A stretch of 52,859 bases of DNA from Clostridia bacterium. Its GTDB lineage: Bacteria > Bacillota > Clostridia > Oscillospirales > Acutalibacteraceae. Made by a program: the position numbers and the translations under genes. The DNA lies in the NCBI GenBank assembly GCA_017449935.1, contig JAFSYP010000004.1, positions 1 to 52,859 on the forward strand, written 5' to 3'. Below the pieces are notes generated by a model that saw nothing but the letters and a program-made list of their open reading frames with translations, did not search any database and was not told the DNA's origin. Below are positions 41,311 through 49,572 of this stretch, piece after piece. Numbering within the stretch: position 1 is the stretch's first letter; the number at the start of each line of letters is the position of its first letter.

Positions 41311-43254
41311 ATGCATCCCATACACAAGATCTTTGAAAAAACGGTGCAGATCTTTTTTGACCGGATGGCGGCGGGGCAGACACGCTTCAAGCGCGGCGCG
41401 TTCGGCATGGATCTTTTGTGCAAAAGGTATTACGGCCTGGTCGGCGTGTTCGGCTGGGAGGGCGACCGCCACGCGGCGATCGCGTTCATCGACGGCAGTT
41501 ATCTGCTGCGCGACCGCGGGAACGTGATGATTCATTTCGGCTTTACCGCAAAGCAGATCACGTCGAAGATCGGCTGGGAGAACCGCGAGGATTTTCTGCC
41601 CTGTCTGGTCAGCCGTTTTCAGGCGGGCGAGCTGCAGGTCGGGATCGAGAGCTTTGCGGACAAGCTGACGGTGGGCGGGCGCGATTACGTCGCGGCCTAT
41701 TCGCGCCTGACGCTGCGCAATACCGGTACGCAGCCGGTCGTGACGCCGCCGGTTTCCGCGTATCTCGTGCCGCTGACGCAGACGCCGGATTTTGTGATGC
41801 CGGGCGAGACTTTGCGGCTGGATTACGTCGTCGGCGCGGACCGGTTCGGCGGCAAATATCCGTACCCGTCCGACGAATCGCTGCAAAGCGCGGGGAGCTT
41901 CGACGCGCATTACAGCCATATGCGCTCGTATTGGCTCGAACGGCTGCAGGCACTCTGCGAGCCGGAGCTGCCGGAGCCGCAGCTCGTCCACGCGTACAAG
42001 GCGGGGTATATCTACACGATGATCGTCAAGGACGGCGACTGTCTGCACGTCGGGGAAAACGGCTACGACGCAGTGTTCGACCACGACGTGATCGGCATCC
42101 TGGCGTCGCTGGTGACGATGGGCGACTTCCGCGATTTTCACGCGTACGCGTCGCACATCCTCGACCGCGTGCAGTATCCGGACGCGCGGTGGAAGTACAG
42201 CTTCCCCTTTGCGCTGTACCTGATGAAAACGGGCGACGAAGCGTATCTGCGAGAGATGATGCCGCTGATCCGGGAAAACACGCACACGATCGAAGCGGAC
42301 AGGACGGAGCGCGGCATGATGCGCCGCACGAACGCCATCGACTCGCTGGGCTGCTGGACGGTCGACGACTGGTCGGCGCTGACGGGTCTTTCCGCATACT
42401 ATTATATATGTACGCAGCTCGGCGAGACGGACGAAGCGGCGTGGGCGTCGGCGCAGTACGACGGACTGCTGTCCGCGTGCCGCACACAGCTCGACACGCT
42501 GCGCGCGCAGACCGGGATTCGGTACATCCCGATCTCGATGACCGAACCGAACGAGCGCGGGCCGCGCAGCGATCCGCGCGACGCGAACGCGCTGTCGATG
42601 TTCCTGTTCGGCCGATGGGCGTGGGACGGGTATCTGTTCGGCGCGCCGCAGCCGGAGGATCTGGCGCAGCGGATCGACGAAACATACGACTGGGTGCTCG
42701 CGCGGCGCAGGGACGTTTCGGACAGCGACCGCAACTTCGGCGGCTATCCGCACGGCTGGTACAGCAGCGCCTACAACGCGGGCTACGGGAGCGCGGCGCT
42801 GCGCGGTGAGCGGTACCGCGCGGCGGGGATCGAGGCCTATCGGTTCATGATCGACCGCGCCATGAGCGGACCGTTCTGCTGGTGGGAGGGGATCCACCCG
42901 CCGCAGGCGGACAGTCCGTGGGACCGGCCGCACGCTTCGGGCGGAGGCGGCTCCTGTCCGCACATGTGGGGGCAGGCGACCGCGACCAAGACGCTGCTGG
43001 ACGCGCTGATCGCGGAGAAGGCGGACGGGACGCTGGTGCTTTGCCGCGGCATACCGGACCGCTGGAAAGCGCCGGGGAAGCACATTCGCGTGCGCCGCTA
43101 TCCGGTGCGCGGCGGGCATGTCGATTTGCTTATTTTTTTCGGAGAAGAAACGAAAATTGAACTGTCCGGCGCCGTGGGCGGCCGGCGGATTGAGACGGAT
43201 CGCGGCGTCCTGCAGATCGGCGAAGGGGAGACAAAAGCCGCGTTTTCGTTATAA
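41311..43254 (+). CDS. uncharacterised six-hairpin glycosidase-like protein
   Basis: 647 residues, no signal peptide. An N-terminal beta-rich part (to about 225) precedes a helical domain with features of (alpha/alpha)6-barrel enzymes: YDAVFDHDVIGILASLVTMGDF, RWKYSFPFALYLMKTGDEAYLREMMPLIREN, DSLGCWTVDDWSALTGLSAYYYICTQLGE and CWWEGIHPPQADSPWDRPHASGGGGSCPHMWGQA. Asp/Glu-rich loops could hold a catalytic pair. I cannot place it in a numbered glycoside hydrolase family. ATG follows ACGGAGGCGCATCC; it stands alone with its own promoter. Confidence 0.7.
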   Translation: MHPIHKIFEKTVQIFFDRMAAGQTRFKRGAFGMDLLCKRYYGLVGVFGWEGDRHAAIAFIDGSYLLRDRGNVMIHFGFTAKQITSKIGWENREDFLPCLVSRFQAGELQVGIESFADKLTVGGRDYVAAYSRLTLRNTGTQPVVTPPVSAYLVPLTQTPDFVMPGETLRLDYVVGADRFGGKYPYPSDESLQSAGSFDAHYSHMRSYWLERLQALCEPELPEPQLVHAYKAGYIYTMIVKDGDCLHVGENGYDAVFDHDVIGILASLVTMGDFRDFHAYASHILDRVQYPDARWKYSFPFALYLMKTGDEAYLREMMPLIRENTHTIEADRTERGMMRRTNAIDSLGCWTVDDWSALTGLSAYYYICTQLGETDEAAWASAQYDGLLSACRTQLDTLRAQTGIRYIPISMTEPNERGPRSDPRDANALSMFLFGRWAWDGYLFGAPQPEDLAQRIDETYDWVLARRRDVSDSDRNFGGYPHGWYSSAYNAGYGSAALRGERYRAAGIEAYRFMIDRAMSGPFCWWEGIHPPQADSPWDRPHASGGGGSCPHMWGQATATKTLLDALIAEKADGTLVLCRGIPDRWKAPGKHIRVRRYPVRGGHVDLLIFFGEETKIELSGAVGGRRIETDRGVLQIGEGETKAAFSL

Positions 43255-43318
43255 TGACTAAAAACTCGGCGTCAACATCGGACAAAGTCGGAAAAAATAA
43301 AAAAGCTGAAAAAAACTC

Positions 43319-43347
43319 TTGATTTTTTGGAACGCTTCCTGTATAAT
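43319..43347 (+). promoter_or_regulatory. promoter of the exported-protein pair
   Basis: TTGATT, 17 bases, TATAAT, about 47 bases before ATG 43394. Confidence 0.7.
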
Positions 43348-43393
43348 ACATTTGACTATAAGCGTAAAAGTTTCTTCCGGTAGGAGGGGTTTC

Positions 43394-44578
43394 ATGCAGC
43401 GCAAAACCTATAACAAACGGGTTCTGTCGATTATCGTTGCGATGGCGCTGGTCTTCACCTGTTTCCTGACAAGCTATGCCGGCACGCTCACGAGCTTTTT
43501 GGGCGACGAGGGCTTCGGTACGGGCGAGGTTTCGGTCGGGACCAACGGCGGCAGGGTCTACTATACGATCGGAGACGATCCGAGAGAATCCTCACGGACC
43601 GGGTATATCGGTTCTCCGCCGCTCGGTACGGTCTGTATCTTCGAGGCGGAGGACACGGCGACGCGTGCATTCATGTACTGGCAGGACGAGTATGCCCATC
43701 GCGTGTATTCCTATGACCGCGTCATCACCGTGACCGTCGGCTCGCGCATCAGCCTGCGCGCGGTGTTTGCAAACGTATCGGATACGAAGCATTTCGTTTC
43801 CTTCGTCAACTACGGCAACACCGTCATGAAGGATACCGTGATGGTGAACAACGGCGCGGACGTTTCGTTCCCGACGGACACTAAACTGCCCGGCTTCACG
43901 TTCCGCGGCTGGTCGAAGTCTGCGAATGAGATCAAGAACGACGACGGCGACATGATCGTCTATCCGCAGTACACGGTCAACGACGAGTCCTTCACGGTCA
44001 ATATCACCAACGAAGCCTATGTTTCCGGCGCCGGTACATACTCGAATTTCCAGACGGTCAACATCAAGGCCGAGGAGAAGAACGGCTCCGGCGAGACGTT
44101 CTCCTACTGGAAGGACAGCGAGGATACGATCGTCAGCTACGAGCGCAATTACAGCTTCCGCATCAACTATGACGTCACGCTGACCGCCGTGTACGGCGAG
44201 AGTGTCACGCCGCAGCCCGTCGTCCGCATCACGAAGATCAACCGTGACGAGGAGGACATGAAGCTCACCTTCTACGCCGAGCGCAGCGTGCCCGATTCGT
44301 ACACGGTCGTTTCCCACGGTATGCTGATGGCGACCGGCAACATCCCGGATGCGCAGATGCTCGTGTCCGAGGCGGGCGAGCTGGACACCTCGTCCATCCG
44401 CAAGGTTTACGGCGCGTCCAACGAGCAGTGCGGCACCTTCTCGCTGGCAAAGGCGAAGGTCAGTTACGTTACGACGGTGACGGCGCGTCCCTTTGTGATC
44501 GTGCAGAACGCCGCCGGCGAACAGTTCGTCGCTTACGGCGACACCGTCCGCACGACCAATCAGCAGCAAGGCTCCTGA
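43394..44578 (+). CDS. exported B-repeat-like protein with shared C-terminal module
   Basis: 394 residues. The signal peptide (about 1-28) ends near SYAGT. Beta-rich repeats follow, such as PGFTFRGWSKSANE and GETFSYWKDSEDTIVSYERNYSF, of the B-repeat/Listeria-Bacteroides type. The last about 110 residues (from TFYAERSVPDSYTVVSHGML to ARPFVIVQNAAGEQFVAYGDTVR) form a module also found at the C-terminus of the next, much larger exported protein. No cell-wall anchor motif is visible. ATG follows TAGGAGGGGTTTC. It is probably a surface scaffold, co-expressed with its paralogue. Confidence 0.78.
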   Translation: MQRKTYNKRVLSIIVAMALVFTCFLTSYAGTLTSFLGDEGFGTGEVSVGTNGGRVYYTIGDDPRESSRTGYIGSPPLGTVCIFEAEDTATRAFMYWQDEYAHRVYSYDRVITVTVGSRISLRAVFANVSDTKHFVSFVNYGNTVMKDTVMVNNGADVSFPTDTKLPGFTFRGWSKSANEIKNDDGDMIVYPQYTVNDESFTVNITNEAYVSGAGTYSNFQTVNIKAEEKNGSGETFSYWKDSEDTIVSYERNYSFRINYDVTLTAVYGESVTPQPVVRITKINRDEEDMKLTFYAERSVPDSYTVVSHGMLMATGNIPDAQMLVSEAGELDTSSIRKVYGASNEQCGTFSLAKAKVSYVTTVTARPFVIVQNAAGEQFVAYGDTVRTTNQQQGS

Positions 44579-44590
44579 ATCCGGAATAAC

Positions 44591-44623
44591 GCAAGAGAAA
44601 GATAAGCAGCATATTTCTCTTGC
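44591..44623 (+). other. hairpin between the two exported-protein genes
   Basis: GCAAGAGAAA pairs perfectly with TTTCTCTTGC over a 13-base loop. There is no T-run, so it is more likely a processing or stability element than a terminator. No separate promoter was seen for the downstream gene. Confidence 0.5.
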
Positions 44624-44662
44624 CTTAGATATTCAAAAAAAAAGAAAAGGAGATTGATTATC

Positions 44663-47600
44663 ATGAAAATGGCAAAACGTGTCCTTGCGATCGTTGTCAC
44701 GGTTATCATGGTGATCGGCACCTGTGCGATCGCAGTTTCTGCGAGCTATCAGGACAAGATCAACAGCGGTAACACGCTCATCGAACTCACAGGCGACACA
44801 AGAGAAACCCTCACGATCAACAGCGGCGACGTCACGATCGACCTGAAAGGTTATGACCTGAAGGGCGAATACGGCAAATCCGCGATCATCGTGAACGGCG
44901 GTAATGTTACCGTCAGAAACGGCCGTGTTTCTTCGTGGTATGCTCAGGTCAAGAGTGCTGACCTGATCAAGAACGTGTTCACGAAGAGCCCGTCCGGCAT
45001 CACTGTCAACGGCGGTTCCCTGACCGTCGAAGGCTGCCGCGTCATTGGCAGCATGGCTCGCGTTCCCACCACGACGGATTACTTTGTCCCGACCGGCAGC
45101 GCGATCATGTCGAAGAACGGCGCGACCGTTACGCTCAGACAGGCTTCCCTGATCGGCGATTACGGCGTCAACAATAAGGTCACGGGCAGCCAGCCCGGCG
45201 GCGAAGTCCACATCGAGGATGCGATTATTGTTGCGTACAACACGATCATTAAGGACGCAAGCAAATTAGTCGTTGAAAATGGAACCCAGAAGATCAATGC
45301 TGCTGATCGCGTTGCTGGTTTCCTGAACGACGGCATCACCCTTACCGCGCATGAAAAGAAGCTCATCAAAGATCTGTTCGACGAGAGAGCTTATGTTTTC
45401 ACCAAGGAGCCGACCGATGCAGAAGTCGGTACCATCTATGTGACCGAAGGTCAGCCCTATGCGGAAGTTGTCGCTCCCGACATTGAGCATCTTTGGGACA
45501 ACATCACCAGCACGGACTGCTCCTACAAGCTCGTTGCGGAATCCGTCAAGCTGAGCGACGGCACGACGGTTGCGCTTGACAAGGTCGACGCTGCGAAAGT
45601 CGATACCGATGCGCAGATCGTTTACCGCGTATACTTCAATCTGATGGACGACACCGCCGAGTATCTCAGCAACATCGATGAATACATCGATCTCGCGTGG
45701 TGGGCCAACTACATTGAAGAAGGTTATCAGTGGCTTGAAGACAACTCGGACAAGAAGAGCATGGATTCCTATGAGGAAGTCATGGATATGCTCGGCGAAG
45801 TCCTTCTGCTGATCGACAAGCTCGGCGTCCAGAGCGTGACGGTTGATGGCCAGACCGCTTTCATCAGCGACGTTCCCGAGTGGAAGACCCTTCGTCAGAA
45901 GATCTTCGCGATCGGCGGCGCAGTGGTTTACAACCACGGCGATCGTGACTTCTCCGCTCTTGAGAACAACAAGTGCGGCCCGAACCAGTACAGAAGCTAC
46001 AACGGTCTTGACGAGGACGCCCCCGTTCCGGCAAACTATATGTACGGTACGCTCGACCGCGTCGAGAAGCTCAGAGTTGAACTTCGCGAGAAGTGCCCGA
46101 ACTTCAGAGACACCTCGAAGTGGGCTGACACGCTCCTTTGGGTGTATGACAACTACAACGAAGTCCTTGATATTCTGCACACGCTCGTCGGTACGAACGA
46201 CACGACCGACCGCGGCCAGCTCGGCGATCTGCAGGAGCTGCTGAAGGGCGATATGTATCAGGCAATTCTTGACAAGAATCCGAAGGTCAAGGAGAACATC
46301 GGCAAGATCAGCAAAGTGATCGAGTACGGCCGTCTTGCGTACACAGAGATCAACAAGGCTCTTGCGTATTCCGACGTCCAGGCGACGATCAATGCGATCG
46401 ATGCGAACAGACCGGTTCTCAAGGATGACATCAACAAGGTCATCACTATCCTTGAAAACTACAGAACCTATTTCACTCCCGAAGATTTCATCATTGACGG
46501 CGCTGTTGTGAAGGGCTACCTTGCAACTCCGTGGCCGGCCAATATTGAATATCTTGAGGGCAGCAAGAAGCTCGACGTCAGACTGAACGGCCTTGGCTAT
46601 GCGAAGGTCACGCTCGACGGCGTTGCGACGGATGACGCGGAAGAATCCTTCCAGTCCTACGAGTTTGAAGAGAGCTTCACGCTGACCGCTGTTGCGGATG
46701 AAGACTTTGAATTCCTGTATTGGGTCAACGCAGAAACCGGCCGTATCTACAGCACCGAGCCGACGATCGAGATGAACACCGCGGTCAGCAGATCTTTCAC
46801 CGCATACTTCGGTGAGACTGCAAAGCCGAACGTCACGTTCGTCAGCGTTACCGGTCAGATCTGCGGCTTTGGCAATAAGACCGCGGACGGCGACATCCCG
46901 ATCACGAATGTCTCCGATCCTTACATCCCCGGTTATGCGTTTGTCGGCTGGACCGGCACGACGGAAGAGAACAGAGCGCTTATTGCTGCGGCTAAGATCG
47001 CGGATGCCGACAAGCAGGATTACTATGCCGGTTCTTCCCCGTTCGCAGTTCTGGGTGCTTACTACGGACAGGAAGGCGCGCTCCTGAGCGTACGTCCCGG
47101 TTCAGAGTTCCTGATGGTCCTTCCGGAGTACTCGGCGGATCGTGACTACAAGGTCTACTTCGTCGATGGCGCTAAGAAGTATGTTGCAACCGCTCCGTTC
47201 GGCAGCACGGCTACCTACACGGCAGTGGGCGAAAACTTCAGCTACTGGAAAGACAGAAACAACAACATCGTCTGTCTGACGCCTGAATTCAATTGCTCGA
47301 TGGTCCGTGAGATGACCTACACGGCTGTTTACAACGATACCGAAACCGTACTTCCGGATTACCTGCTGTCCGTGACCGGACACCTTCTCAAGGGTGACAG
47401 AGTTGCGTTCTTCGTAGAGAGATCCGTCTCTCCGCAGTACAGCGGCAAGATCCTGACGACTGGTGCGATCGTTTCCTACAGCAATCCGAATCCTGTCAAC
47501 GGCGGTGAAGGCTGCATGAAGGGTACCGCGAAGGTCCTTACCGACAGCGGCGCTTATATCCCGACCATGCGTACTGCTCTGATGACGACCGGCAAGGCGT

Positions 47601-47671
47601 ATGTCCGTCCGTACATCGAAATCGAAGGCATCGGCTTCCAGTATGGCGAAACTTACACCTACGGCGGCTGA
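44663..47671 (+). CDS. large exported repeat protein with distinct codon use
   Basis: 1002 residues. Signal peptide (about 1-31, ending VSASY), then a beta-helix-like region (SGDVTIDLKGYDLKG, NGGNVTVRNGRV, NGGSLTVEGCRVIGS), a helical middle (about 350-610), and B-repeat-like modules (YVAKVTLDGVATDD-type, GENFSYWKDRNNNIVCL). It ends in the same C-terminal module as its neighbour (FFVERSVSPQYSGKILTTGA ... YVRPYIEIEGIGFQYG). AGA, CTT and GTT codons are visibly frequent, unlike the CGC/CTG bias of neighbours, which may mark strong expression. ATG follows AAAAGGAGATTGATTATC. It is probably a major surface or secreted protein; function unknown. Confidence 0.8.
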   Translation: MKMAKRVLAIVVTVIMVIGTCAIAVSASYQDKINSGNTLIELTGDTRETLTINSGDVTIDLKGYDLKGEYGKSAIIVNGGNVTVRNGRVSSWYAQVKSADLIKNVFTKSPSGITVNGGSLTVEGCRVIGSMARVPTTTDYFVPTGSAIMSKNGATVTLRQASLIGDYGVNNKVTGSQPGGEVHIEDAIIVAYNTIIKDASKLVVENGTQKINAADRVAGFLNDGITLTAHEKKLIKDLFDERAYVFTKEPTDAEVGTIYVTEGQPYAEVVAPDIEHLWDNITSTDCSYKLVAESVKLSDGTTVALDKVDAAKVDTDAQIVYRVYFNLMDDTAEYLSNIDEYIDLAWWANYIEEGYQWLEDNSDKKSMDSYEEVMDMLGEVLLLIDKLGVQSVTVDGQTAFISDVPEWKTLRQKIFAIGGAVVYNHGDRDFSALENNKCGPNQYRSYNGLDEDAPVPANYMYGTLDRVEKLRVELREKCPNFRDTSKWADTLLWVYDNYNEVLDILHTLVGTNDTTDRGQLGDLQELLKGDMYQAILDKNPKVKENIGKISKVIEYGRLAYTEINKALAYSDVQATINAIDANRPVLKDDINKVITILENYRTYFTPEDFIIDGAVVKGYLATPWPANIEYLEGSKKLDVRLNGLGYAKVTLDGVATDDAEESFQSYEFEESFTLTAVADEDFEFLYWVNAETGRIYSTEPTIEMNTAVSRSFTAYFGETAKPNVTFVSVTGQICGFGNKTADGDIPITNVSDPYIPGYAFVGWTGTTEENRALIAAAKIADADKQDYYAGSSPFAVLGAYYGQEGALLSVRPGSEFLMVLPEYSADRDYKVYFVDGAKKYVATAPFGSTATYTAVGENFSYWKDRNNNIVCLTPEFNCSMVREMTYTAVYNDTETVLPDYLLSVTGHLLKGDRVAFFVERSVSPQYSGKILTTGAIVSYSNPNPVNGGEGCMKGTAKVLTDSGAYIPTMRTALMTTGKAYVRPYIEIEGIGFQYGETYTYGG

Positions 47672-47707
47672 TTCCCGCAAAAAGCAAGGATAGCTTAAAA
47701 CCAACCT

Positions 47708-47739
47708 CGGGCAGGCAGCCTCGGCTGTCTGCCCGTTTT
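47708..47739 (+). terminator. rho-independent terminator after the large exported protein
   Basis: CGGGCAGGCAGCC pairs with GGCTGTCTGCCCG (one mismatch), followed by TTTT. Confidence 0.82.
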
Positions 47740-47754
47740 CAGGTCTTTGCTTCG

Positions 47755-47785
47755 GCAGGCGTGTATGCGTGTCATACACCCCTGC
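47755..47785 (+). promoter_or_regulatory. leader hairpin before the HprK-like gene
   Basis: GCAGGCGTGTATG, loop CGTGT, CATACACCCCTGC: a 13-base stem with one mismatch. No T-run follows; it sits about 42 bases before the start codon of the kinase-like gene. Confidence 0.5.
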
Positions 47786-47826
47786 GAAATCAAAGAAGAC
47801 ATAAATCTTACCGAGGAGGGAGCGCC

Positions 47827-48543
47827 ATGCATTGTTACAGAATCGCGGATCTTACGGTCCGGTACGCTTCGGCGTATACCACGCTGGCGGCCCGCAGCTT
47901 AAAGTATTCCTGTCCGGAGTCGGACGACGCCTTGACGCTTTCTGTCGATCCGGCCCAGATCGAGGCGTTCCGGCCGATCTCGCCTGGACTTAACGACGAT
48001 TTGCGTGAATACATGCTCATGGGCAAGGCGTTCTATGAAAAGCTGATCGAATTCGGCGGCATGATGCTGCATGCTTCGGCCGTCGTGGTGGACGATCGCG
48101 CGTATCTGTTCTCTGCGCCGAGCGGCACCGGAAAGTCGACACACACTGAATTGTGGCTTCGTCTGTTCGGCACGGACGCCTATATTCTCAATGACGATAA
48201 ACCCGCTTTGCGCGTCGTGGACGGCACGCTTTACGCGTACGGAACGCCGTTCAGCGGCAAATACGACATCAGCGAGAATCGGCGCGTTCCGCTCGCCGGG
48301 ATCGCGTTTATCGAACGCAGCGAGACCAATTCTATTGCGCGCATGGCGCAGAACAAAGCGATCTATTCGCTGCTTAACCAAACGGCGCGTCCGGCGTCCG
48401 TCTCGCTCTATTCGGTCCTGCTGCAAAATCTCGACCGCGTTCTGCGTTTGACGCCGATCTATCAGTTGAAATGCAATATGGATATCGAGGCGGCGCACGT
48501 CGCCTATGAAACCATGCGGAAAGGAAACTGTGATGAAGATTAA
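47827..48543 (+). CDS. HPr-kinase-like P-loop protein of a PqqD-type cluster
   Basis: 238 residues, resembling the C-terminal half of HPr kinase/phosphorylase as it occurs in RiPP clusters. It has LHASAV (81-86), P-loop SAPSGTGKSTH (96-106), a Walker-B-like LNDDKPAL (121-128) and YGTPFSGK (138-145). No HPr-binding N-terminal domain is visible, so the target is probably a peptide or small molecule rather than HPr. In the paeninodin lasso pathway an enzyme of this family phosphorylates the peptide. ATG follows GAGGAGGGAGCGCC. Its stop overlaps the first PqqD gene, so all four genes are one operon. Confidence 0.8.
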   Translation: MHCYRIADLTVRYASAYTTLAARSLKYSCPESDDALTLSVDPAQIEAFRPISPGLNDDLREYMLMGKAFYEKLIEFGGMMLHASAVVVDDRAYLFSAPSGTGKSTHTELWLRLFGTDAYILNDDKPALRVVDGTLYAYGTPFSGKYDISENRRVPLAGIAFIERSETNSIARMAQNKAIYSLLNQTARPASVSLYSVLLQNLDRVLRLTPIYQLKCNMDIEAAHVAYETMRKGNCDED

Positions 48544-48793
48544 AGACGGCTACCTCTTGACCAATGTCGGCGACAGCTATATCGTCATGGCGGTCGGCTC
48601 CACGATGCATCTGAACGGTCTGATCACGATCAACGAAACAGGCGCGTTTATCTGGAATTGTCTGAAAACAGACACGGATGAAGCGTCGATTGTTCGATCG
48701 CTGTGCGCGGAGTTCGATACGGACGAACATACGGCGGGCGAGGATGTGCACACGTTCGTGCAGACTTTGCAAAAAGCCGGATTCTTAGAGTGA
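48533..48793 (+). CDS. PqqD-family RiPP-recognition protein, copy 1
   Basis: 86 residues, a winged-helix PqqD fold: MKIKDGYLLTNVGDSYIVMAVGS, then NETGAFIWNCLKTDTDEASIV, with the conserved Asn-Glu-x-x-x-x-Ile-W pattern. PqqD domains (RRE) bind the leader of a precursor peptide. The ATG overlaps the kinase stop by eleven bases with GGAAAGG upstream. Confidence 0.88.
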   Translation: MKIKDGYLLTNVGDSYIVMAVGSTMHLNGLITINETGAFIWNCLKTDTDEASIVRSLCAEFDTDEHTAGEDVHTFVQTLQKAGFLE

Positions 48794-48807
48794 AGGGACG
48801 GATTCGC

Positions 48808-49065
48808 TTGAAGCTTGCATCCGGATTTCAGACGGTCGAGGTCGACGGCAAGCGTTATCTGACGTCCGGCGTCCGCGGATTCAGCGGACAGATCGTCTGC
48901 AACGAAACGAGTTCTTTCATCCTCAAAAAACTCTCACGTGAAACAACGCCGGAAAAGATCGTGCGCGCGATGTGCCGTAGATTCGACGCGCCGCGCGATC
49001 AGATCGCGTCGGATGTGGAGGATGTTTTGCAGACGCTGCGCCGGATCGGCGCGCTCGAAGAATGA
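48808..49065 (+). CDS. PqqD-family RiPP-recognition protein, copy 2
   Basis: 85 residues, a second PqqD fold clearly related to the first: KLASGFQTVEVDGKRYLTSGV and NETSSFILKKLSRETTPEKIV. I favour TTG 48808, about ten bases after AGGGA, because it aligns with the start of copy 1. A GTG 18 bases upstream, overlapping the stop of copy 1, is the alternative. Two adjacent but divergent PqqD copies suggest two different leader-binding roles. Confidence 0.8.
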   Translation: MKLASGFQTVEVDGKRYLTSGVRGFSGQIVCNETSSFILKKLSRETTPEKIVRAMCRRFDAPRDQIASDVEDVLQTLRRIGALEE

Positions 49066-49529
49066 GCGGCCGCGAGCCCGGCTCCTTTGAGCGTGTTCTG
49101 GACGCTGAGGGAGTGCTGGTGTATCGGATCGAAGGGATCAGTATGCTGCCGCTGCTGCGTCAGAAGCGCGACATCGTCGTGATCACGAAGCCGCAGGGCC
49201 GGCTGAAAAAATATGACGTGGCGCTGTATCGGCGGCAGACCGGGAATTATGTGCTGCACCGTGTCGTCAAGGTGACGGACAGCGGATATGTGATCCGCGG
49301 CGATAATCTGTTCTTTGACGAGACGGACATAACAGACAACGAGATTGTCGGCGTACTGTCGCGCTTTCGCAGGCGCGGCAGGGAATACAGCGTCAACGCG
49401 CTGTCCTACCGCCTGTATGCGCGGCTTTGGGTAGGAACGTACCGGCTTCGCCGTTTTTTGCGTCTGGCCAAGGGCTTTTTGACCGAAGGCCTTTGGGTGC
49501 ATTTGCGCCGGAAGCTCAAAAGAAAATAA
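49062..49529 (+). CDS. S26-type peptidase without membrane anchor
   Basis: 155 residues. The catalytic Ser27 lies in GISMLP; the general base appears to be His66 in NYVLHRVVKV, as in the archaeal/ER (SipW-like) type rather than Lys, with Asp81 in IRGDN. There is no signal-anchor helix before the Ser, unlike ordinary signal peptidases; a basic amphipathic C-terminal tail (about 114-155) might contact the membrane. ATGA overlaps the second PqqD gene. It probably cleaves a precursor, perhaps the leader of a peptide bound by the PqqD proteins (inference). Confidence 0.8.
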   Translation: MSGREPGSFERVLDAEGVLVYRIEGISMLPLLRQKRDIVVITKPQGRLKKYDVALYRRQTGNYVLHRVVKVTDSGYVIRGDNLFFDETDITDNEIVGVLSRFRRRGREYSVNALSYRLYARLWVGTYRLRRFLRLAKGFLTEGLWVHLRRKLKRK

Positions 49530-49533
49530 AAAA

Positions 49534-49562
49534 CACCCTGCGGCTTTCACCGCAGGGCTTTT
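49534..49562. terminator. bidirectional terminator
   Basis: CCCTGCGG, loop CTTTCA, CCGCAGGG, with T-runs on both strands. It lies between the S26 peptidase gene and the convergent CPBP gene. Confidence 0.85.
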
Positions 49563-49572
49563 CTTTGGCGGA

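Noticed and set aside
47827-48543. Standard HPr kinase/phosphorylase
   Set aside because: No HPr-recognition N-terminal domain, and it sits in a PqqD operon rather than with sugar-control genes.
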